From Pseudomonadota bacterium (GTDB taxonomy: Bacteria; Pseudomonadota; Gammaproteobacteria; Xanthomonadales; Rhodanobacteraceae), in contig JAJYDI010000108.1 of assembly GCA_021777635.1 (NCBI GenBank), forward strand, positions 1 to 5,885: 5,885 nucleotides of DNA. The letters are read 5' to 3'. The first letter of the stretch is position 1, and every line of letters begins with the position of its first letter. A program made the position numbers and the translations under genes. Below the pieces are notes generated by a model. The model saw only the letters and a program-made list of their open reading frames with translations, made no database searches and was not told the DNA's origin. Positions 1 through 4,653 of the stretch are shown piece by piece.

Positions 1-80
1 GTCGGCATGACCGTCATGCACCTGACATGTTGATGACATAAAAACAGCCCAAACACTAAATCCTGGGTCCTGGAGCCGAC
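1..80 (+). promoter_or_regulatory. Leader of the EAL-CBS-GGDEF gene with a small dyad
   Basis: This stretch holds a perfect 7-bp inverted repeat, GCATGAC (5-11) and GTCATGC (13-19), with one base between the arms. Two direct copies of TGACAT follow at 23-28 and 34-39, 11 bp apart, about one helical turn. An AT-richer part (34-61) could hold a -10 element, for example CATAAA at 37-42, but no convincing -35 goes with it, so no promoter is called. A good Shine-Dalgarno, GGAG at 72-75, lies 5 nt before the ATG at 81. The first bases could also be the tail of an upstream plus-strand gene: one frame stays open to a TGA at 31-33 and another to a TAA at 39-41. The window edge prevents a decision. Confidence 0.4.
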
Positions 81-1931
81 ATGACCACCCTTTCCATGCA
101 CGCCGATGGCCACCACTGCGGCGCGTTTCAGTCCGTCGTGCGCGCGCGCAGGCTGCGCGCGATTTTCCAGCCGCTGATCGACCTGCGCAGCCGCACCTTC
201 CATGGCTACGAAGCCCTGATCCGCGGCCCCGCGGACACGGCCCTCGAGCGACCCGACCAGTTGTTCGGCGCCGCGCGCGCGTGCGAACAGCTCGCGCCGT
301 TCGACCAGCTGTGCGCGCAGACCAGCATCGAGGGTTTCGTCGCGCAGCGCCTGGGCGGGCAACTCTTCATCAATGTGACCGAGGCCTTGTTCGACAGCGG
401 CTGGTTCTCGCAGGACAGCACCCTGCGCTGGCTGCACGACCTCGGCACGCAGCCCTCGCAGCTGGTCCTGGAGCTGCTGGAGTCGGACCTGCTGGGCGAG
501 GACAGCCGCGCCTTGGCCGAAGCGCAGAGGCTGCGCGAACTGGGCTACGGCCTGGCCCTGGATGATCTGGGCCAGGGATTCGGCCGCTTCGCGGTCTGGA
601 AGCGGCTGCGTCCGCGCTACCTCAAGATCGACCGCAGCTTCACCGCCAGCCTGGCCGACGATCCCTTCAAGGCGGCCTTCGTGCAGTCCATGCTTCTGCT
701 GGCCGACGCCAGCCAGTCGTTGGTGGTGGCCGAAGGCGTGGAGTCCGAGCGCGATCTGCTGACCCTGCGCGAGATCGGCGTGCAGATGGCGCAGGGCTAT
801 TTCATCGCCCGCCCGCACGCGCATCCCCCGGCCGAGCCGGCGCGCGTCACAAGGCAGGCACTGGACAAGGCCCAGCCCGCCCTGCATGCGCTGGCCAGCC
901 GGGGCAGCATCGAACAATCGGTGCTGGGGCTGGCGCGCCGCATCAACCCGGTGCATCCGAACACCAAAGTCGAATCCGTCCTGCGCCTGCTGGAAACCGA
1001 CGCCGACCTGATGTCGGTCCCCGTGGTCGACGCCGACGGTCAGGCTCTGGGCATCATCAACCGCTACGTGATGGCCGACCGGCTGTTCCGGCCCCATGTC
1101 CGCGACCTGTTCGGCAACAAACCCTGTTCGCTGGTGATGAGCCGGGACGTACTGCGCCTGGAGGCCAAGAGCAGCCTGCAGCAGGCCAGCGACCTGATCG
1201 CCGACTCGAGCTACCGCCACGCCACCGAAGGCGTGCTGGTTACGGAACAGGGCCAGTACCGCGGCCTGCTGCTGGTCGGCGACCTGTTGCGCCTGGTCAC
1301 CGAGTTCCAGGTCCAGGCCGCACGGTATGCCAACCCGCTGACCCTGCTGCCGGGCAACGTGCCGCTCAACGACTGCATTGACCGCTGGCTACGGGAGGGC
1401 AATCGCTTCGCCGCGGCCTATCTCGACATCGACAACTTCAAGGCCTTCAACGACCGCTTCGGCTACCGCATGGGGGACGAAGTCATCCTGCTGCTGGCCG
1501 ATCTGCTCAAGTCGAGACTGACGCTGGGGGAGAGTTTCGTCGGCCACATCGGCGGCGACGACTTCATGGCCCTGCTGCTGTCCGCCCACTGGGAACACGC
1601 CCTGCAGCAGATCCTGCAGGGCTTCGAGGCCGGCGTGCGCGACTTCTTCGACGACCAGACCCTGGCCGATGGCGGCTACTGGTCGGAGAACCGGCGCGGC
1701 GACGCCGTGTTCTTCCCCATCCCGAGCCTGTCGATTGGCGCCTTGTGCGTCACGCCCGGCATGTTCGATTCGCACCGCGACTTATCCAACGTCCTGGCGG
1801 AACTGAAAAAGGCCGCCAAAAAGCTTCCCGGCAACCAGTTGTTCGTCGATCGCCGCCAGCATGTGCCGGAACTCGCCGAGCTCGACGCGGCGGCCTCCGA
1901 CCCGCCCGTGCTGGCGCACCAACGCGGCTGA
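81..1931 (+). CDS. EAL-CBS-CBS-GGDEF c-di-GMP signalling protein
   Basis: A soluble 616-residue protein with no signal peptide or membrane segment, so probably cytoplasmic. The N-terminal EAL phosphodiesterase domain (about 25-250) keeps the residues expected for c-di-GMP hydrolysis to pGpG: EALIR at 44-48, N98 in FIN, E131 in ELLE, D161-D162, K182 in LKIDRSF, E218 in AEGVE and Q238 in AQGY. Loop 6 is unusual, reading DDLGQGFG rather than the common DDFGTGYS. Two CBS repeats (about 288-350 and 351-410) follow; in other proteins these bind adenine nucleotides. The C-terminal GGDEF domain (about 418-592) has the LDIDNFKAFND metal and substrate region (448-458) and GDEV (465-468), but its signature is GGDDF (491-495), with Asp for the catalytic Glu, and there is no RxxD inhibitory site just upstream. 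Expected activity is therefore phosphodiesterase, with GGDEF perhaps regulatory (inference). The start is supported by GGAG at 72-75. Confidence 0.95.
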   Translation: MTTLSMHADGHHCGAFQSVVRARRLRAIFQPLIDLRSRTFHGYEALIRGPADTALERPDQLFGAARACEQLAPFDQLCAQTSIEGFVAQRLGGQLFINVTEALFDSGWFSQDSTLRWLHDLGTQPSQLVLELLESDLLGEDSRALAEAQRLRELGYGLALDDLGQGFGRFAVWKRLRPRYLKIDRSFTASLADDPFKAAFVQSMLLLADASQSLVVAEGVESERDLLTLREIGVQMAQGYFIARPHAHPPAEPARVTRQALDKAQPALHALASRGSIEQSVLGLARRINPVHPNTKVESVLRLLETDADLMSVPVVDADGQALGIINRYVMADRLFRPHVRDLFGNKPCSLVMSRDVLRLEAKSSLQQASDLIADSSYRHATEGVLVTEQGQYRGLLLVGDLLRLVTEFQVQAARYANPLTLLPGNVPLNDCIDRWLREGNRFAAAYLDIDNFKAFNDRFGYRMGDEVILLLADLLKSRLTLGESFVGHIGGDDFMALLLSAHWEHALQQILQGFEAGVRDFFDDQTLADGGYWSENRRGDAVFFPIPSLSIGALCVTPGMFDSHRDLSNVLAELKKAAKKLPGNQLFVDRRQHVPELAELDAAASDPPVLAHQRG

Positions 1932-1942
1932 GACCGGCGCCG
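1932..1942. other. Convergent gene junction
   Basis: Only 11 bp separate the TGA of the plus-strand c-di-GMP gene (1929-1931) from the TGA of the minus-strand lipoprotein gene (1943-1945). The gap contains the perfect palindrome CGGCGCCG (1935-1942), too short for a convincing hairpin terminator and without a T-run on either strand. Transcripts from either side probably run into the opposite gene unless terminated by Rho or by signals inside the genes. Confidence 0.6.
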
Positions 1943-3610
1943 TCAGTTGTCGATGCTGATTTTCTGCACCACGTTCTGGCCGTTCGTCGCCGTTGTGAAC
2001 GAGACCTCGGCCTTCACGCCGTTGCCGAAACCACTCGGCACCGATACGTTAGGCGGGATCGTGATCGTCAGGCCGTTGATCTGGAAGCTGCCGGGCGAAG
2101 AAGCGGTGCTGGGGCTGTAGCCGTAAGCCACGCCGCTGGTCTCGGTCGCCCCGCCGCCGGATGATCCACCGGCGTTCCTGAATGACACGCTGTAGGCGAG
2201 CAGGCCGCTGGCGGTGTTGGTCGCCTCGATCTCCACATTGGCGGTATCGGTCAACTGCGAGGCCGTCCCGTTGCTGTACACCACGTTGGGCGCCAGCGTG
2301 ACGGTGGACGAGGTCGATGTCCCCTCGTGCTGCCAGGTGAGCGTGAAGGTGCCGTGCGCCGCGTCCAGGTTGCTGACCGTGCCCTGGTAATCGACCGTGC
2401 CGCCATCGGGCGGCGCATTCAACACGGTCACCGTGTTAGCCGTCACCACATTGCCGCTGCCGCTGCCGATGCTGCCGACGATATCGACGAACACGCCGTT
2501 GCCCAAAGCCGACGAGAGCGTTACCTGCGAGGCGTCCACAGGAACGCCGCGCACCAGGAAGTTGCCCGGACTCACATAAGCCGTGATGGTGCCGCGCAGT
2601 TCGACCTGGGAGGGCTGCGCGGCGTAGAGCCGGATGCTGCTGGCGGCCACCACGCCCGTCGCCGGATCGACCTGGCCCTGGACGACGACGTATTCGCCGT
2701 CGGCCAGCGCCTGCAGCACGCTGGCCAGGCCGGGCGCGCTGGCGTCGATCGGCACGCCCGAGACCTGGAAGCGGTTGCCCGCGAGCATGGACACCAGGCC
2801 GCCGATCTGCGCCGGCCCGGAAATGCCCTGCAAGGTGCGGATGCGAATGGCCCCTGCCACGATGGCGCCGCTGGCGCTAGCCGGAGCATTGCTCCACACG
2901 TTGACCAACTGCCCGTTGGCCAGGGAAACACCGGTCGGCACCATGGCGGTCGAAGCACTGAACTGCACGCTCGTGTTGCCGATCTGGAAGGTACCGGTCG
3001 CGCTGTTCAGCCCGGAGACCACGCCGGTGATGCGCGTCACGGGATTGCCGCTCGGCAGTTGCTCGATCAGCGTCGCCTGGATGTAGGGACCGCCAGCATC
3101 GATACCGTAGGCGCCATGCACCTCGACCTGCATGCCGGGGCTCAGGTCGCCATAGCCGGCCAGGCCGCTGTAGTAGGTGACCGGGCCGGCAGCCGGATTG
3201 CTGTTGACGCGCACCCCAACGCCGTTGACCGTGAAGCCGTTGGCGTTCGCGGCCGGCGTGTTGTCGAGACTGGCGACCGCGCCGATGAGGTCGGGCTCGA
3301 TGACCACCGTAGTGGGATTGCCCTGCGCATCGAGATCCACGCGCAACTGATCGCCGAGCTGCACCGCGGTCGATGGCGCCGGGGCGGCTCCTTCCTGGTC
3401 GTTGCCGTTGAAATATTGCGGCGTGGCGCTGCTGTAGGCGGTGCCGTCGACCACCACGCTGCCGAAACCGGTCACCGTGCCGCTTGAAATACCGGTGCCG
3501 CCGGTGCCGACCCCGCCACTGGAAGCAAACGTGCCGCCACCACCGCAGGAAGCCAACGCCAGGCTCAACAGGGCGCAAATCGCCCATCGCATGGGTTTAT
3601 TCGGTATCAC
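1943..3610 (-). CDS. DUF5666-type repeat lipoprotein
   Basis: A 555-residue exported lipoprotein of unknown function. The signal peptide has a short n-region with K5 and R8, a hydrophobic core, and the lipobox LASC with acylated Cys22, followed by GGGG and a Gly/Ser/Thr-rich tether. Gly rather than Asp at +2 fits Lol sorting to the outer membrane. The mature part is about seven degenerate beta-rich repeats (about 43-106, 107-185, 193-260, 268-331, 336-398, 406-478, 490-555). Each begins near a G-x-V/I-T/S motif, carries a FxVxGxxV-like strand and ends in a hydrophobic beta strand; this matches my recollection of DUF5666. It has no cysteine after Cys22 and no recognisable catalytic motif. The GTG at 3608-3610 is preferred because GGAG (3617-3620) lies 6 nt upstream; the ATG at 3590-3592 (549 residues, Cys16) has no Shine-Dalgarno. 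The gene overlaps the upstream DUF6502 gene, implying co-transcription and translational coupling. Confidence 0.88.
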   Translation of the reverse strand: MIPNKPMRWAICALLSLALASCGGGGTFASSGGVGTGGTGISSGTVTGFGSVVVDGTAYSSATPQYFNGNDQEGAAPAPSTAVQLGDQLRVDLDAQGNPTTVVIEPDLIGAVASLDNTPAANANGFTVNGVGVRVNSNPAAGPVTYYSGLAGYGDLSPGMQVEVHGAYGIDAGGPYIQATLIEQLPSGNPVTRITGVVSGLNSATGTFQIGNTSVQFSASTAMVPTGVSLANGQLVNVWSNAPASASGAIVAGAIRIRTLQGISGPAQIGGLVSMLAGNRFQVSGVPIDASAPGLASVLQALADGEYVVVQGQVDPATGVVAASSIRLYAAQPSQVELRGTITAYVSPGNFLVRGVPVDASQVTLSSALGNGVFVDIVGSIGSGSGNVVTANTVTVLNAPPDGGTVDYQGTVSNLDAAHGTFTLTWQHEGTSTSSTVTLAPNVVYSNGTASQLTDTANVEIEATNTASGLLAYSVSFRNAGGSSGGGATETSGVAYGYSPSTASSPGSFQINGLTITIPPNVSVPSGFGNGVKAEVSFTTATNGQNVVQKISIDN

Positions 3611-4502
3611 TGCGTTCTCCCTGTTCCGTGATGTCCTGCGAGGGACCATCCGGCATGGTGTCCTGCGACCAGAAGTAGGCTCCGAACCGCATGCGGCAGG
3701 TGGCGTCTTCGCGATGCTGGTCGGCATCGTAGCGGCGCGTGGCTTCGGCAATCATCTCGCTGCGCGCCTGAGCCCAGAGTTTGCGCGCCAACTCGCCGAG
3801 CTGTGCCGCCGATTCGGGCGTGATGCCCTCGGCGAACACGCTTTGCTCCAGGCGCGGAGCCTTGTCCAGCAGGTTGGACACGGCCGCGCAGGCATGATCC
3901 GAGATGTTGCCGCCAAACAACTCCATGATTTCGCGCGAACCCGGCGGCGGCACGAAGCCGTCCCGGTTCGGCACCACCATCTCCCGGCCCTTGACGGTCC
4001 GCACCTCCACCAGCCCCAGGCGGATGAGTTCGGTCAGCATCGTATAGGGGTGCACGTCCTGCGTGACACTGCGCGCCAGGGTCTCGAACGACGGCGCAGG
4101 GCCCAGGCGCGGCAGGGGTTTCGGTCGCTTGCCGCGGTCGCGGTACTGCGGATCCTGCACCCAGCGGGCGAACACCTGGGAACTGATCGACAGCTCCTGG
4201 GCGATGCGCCCGGACAGCCCGTTCTCGCGCCACTCCCGCACGTCCTTGCGGTGTACCCCGCTCAGCAGGCTGATCGCGGAGTCGGTGTCCTTCTGCCCCG
4301 TGCGCAACAGTTCGAGACGCGCCTGCTCGATGAACAGCGGCTTGAGCTCGGCCGCCAGGCGCGTGTAGTCCATGCCGCTGGCCAGCAGCAGGCGCAGCAG
4401 CGGGGCTAGGATGCCGCCGAGCGCGCGCAAGACATCCTCGGCCGGCGGCAACGGTTGCGCGGAGGGCTGGGTGGCCGGCAATTGGCGAGGTGGGCGTCCC
4501 AT
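3597..4502 (-). CDS. DUF6502-family protein, probable DNA-binding regulator
   Basis: A 301-residue cytoplasmic protein with no signal peptide or membrane span. I assign it to DUF6502 from recognition of its overall pattern. After a Pro-rich start (1-20) comes a helical segment (about 22-67) with the DYTRLAAELKPLF stretch. Next is a helix-turn-helix-like stretch (about 74-91) containing SLLSGVHRKDV, which resembles HTH recognition regions. A second winged-helix-like part spans about 138-180, with SFETLARSVTQDV, TMLTELIRLGLVEV and a basic wing VKGREMVVP. The C-terminal part is helical and includes RMRFGAYFW (270-278), then an acidic tail. The ATG at 4500-4502 has only a weak Shine-Dalgarno-like GAAAG upstream. 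Its stop (3597-3599) overlaps the lipoprotein gene, so the two form an operon. DNA binding and autoregulation are inferences; no experimental function is known to me. Confidence 0.85.
   Translation of the reverse strand: MGRPPRQLPATQPSAQPLPPAEDVLRALGGILAPLLRLLLASGMDYTRLAAELKPLFIEQARLELLRTGQKDTDSAISLLSGVHRKDVREWRENGLSGRIAQELSISSQVFARWVQDPQYRDRGKRPKPLPRLGPAPSFETLARSVTQDVHPYTMLTELIRLGLVEVRTVKGREMVVPNRDGFVPPPGSREIMELFGGNISDHACAAVSNLLDKAPRLEQSVFAEGITPESAAQLGELARKLWAQARSEMIAEATRRYDADQHREDATCRMRFGAYFWSQDTMPDGPSQDITEQGERSDTE
3617..3620 (-). promoter_or_regulatory. Ribosome binding site choosing a GTG start
   Basis: On the minus strand, GGAG followed by six bases precedes the GTG at 3610-3608. The site lies inside the 3' end of the DUF6502 gene. 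The downstream in-frame ATG at 3592-3590 has only GAATAAACCC before it, which is not a Shine-Dalgarno. The GTG start also gives a more usual 21-residue lipoprotein signal peptide with positive charges in its n-region. This makes GTG the better start, although the ATG could be used by termination-reinitiation from the adjacent TAA. Confidence 0.65.
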
Positions 4503-4513
4503 GGTCTTTCAGA

Positions 4514-4529
4514 CTCGGCAAGGGCCGAG
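4514..4529 (-). other. Small hairpin in the DUF6502 gene leader
   Basis: A perfect 6-bp GC-rich stem (4514-4519 pairs with 4524-4529) encloses a 4-base loop. In the minus-strand mRNA it reads CTCGGC, CCTT, GCCGAG and ends about 11 nt before the ATG at 4502. It would sit beside the weak ribosome binding region and could modulate translation. It has no U-run, so it is not a canonical terminator. Confidence 0.4.
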
Positions 4530-4542
4530 CGTCGGTGTGAAG

Positions 4543-4572
4543 TTTATCGCAAAAATTTTCATTGCATGTAAA
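4543..4572 (-). promoter_or_regulatory. Candidate sigma70 promoter for the DUF6502-lipoprotein operon
   Basis: On the minus strand, TTTACA (plus 4567-4572) resembles the -35 consensus at 5 of 6 positions. An 18-bp spacer separates it from GATAAA (plus 4543-4548), a 4 of 6 match to the -10. Transcription would begin near 4536 and give a leader of about 35 nt that includes the hairpin at 4514-4529. A second -10-like GATAAT (plus 4585-4590) on this strand has no -35 partner. Confidence 0.45.
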
Positions 4573-4577
4573 AATTT
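4551..4577. repeat. 27-bp imperfect palindrome, candidate operator
   Basis: The dyad is centred on base 4564. The left arm AAAAATTTTCAT (4551-4562) and right arm ATGTAAAAATTT (4566-4577) flank TGC, and nine of twelve base pairs match (mismatches at 4554/4574, 4555/4573 and 4559/4569). The motif AAAAATTT also occurs as a direct repeat, at 4551-4558 and 4570-4577, 19 bp apart. The site overlaps the -35 elements of both divergent candidate promoters, where a dimeric repressor would act on both. It stands out strongly against the GC-rich surroundings. The binding protein is unknown; the adjacent DUF6502 protein is the natural candidate (inference). Confidence 0.5.
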
Positions 4578-4589
4578 CCCAGCTATTAT
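4562..4589 (+). promoter_or_regulatory. Candidate sigma70 promoter for the plus-strand lipoprotein
   Basis: A strong -10-like TATTAT (4584-4589, 5 of 6) lies 16 bp after a weak -35-like TTGCAT (4562-4567, 3 of 6). Transcription would start near 4596, giving an untranslated leader of about 58 nt. The weak -35 might mean activator dependence or simply that the call is imprecise. The remaining leader (4597-4642) contains only a 4-bp hairpin (4603-4606 with 4612-4615). Confidence 0.45.
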
Positions 4590-4653
4590 CGTCAGCAGTC
4601 CTGTCCTTGCGGGACCCCTCGCTCGAGTCTTGACAACCCTTCAGGAGTTCACG

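Noticed and set aside
2327..3487. Long open frame (386 codons) on the plus strand opposite the DUF5666 lipoprotein
   Set aside because: Its product is rich in His, Arg and Asp with no domain pattern, as expected from the antisense frame of GC-rich coding DNA. The minus-strand reading has a signal peptide, lipobox and repeats.
3593..3751. In-frame N-terminal extension of the DUF5666 lipoprotein to an ATG at 3751
   Set aside because: It would place about 50 polar, Arg/Pro-rich residues before the signal peptide and overlap the DUF6502 gene by 155 bp. The GTG at 3610 or the ATG at 3592 makes a normal signal peptide.
3441..4409. 322-codon plus-strand frame opposite the DUF6502 gene
   Set aside because: The product is a His/Arg/Gln-rich shadow without a domain, and the opposite strand has a clear protein family pattern.
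4630..4635. Perfect -35 consensus TTGACA before the second lipoprotein
   Set aside because: A matching -10 would fall over or inside the start codon at 4654, and no -10-like sequence is there. The Shine-Dalgarno at 4643-4647 would also lie upstream of the transcript start.
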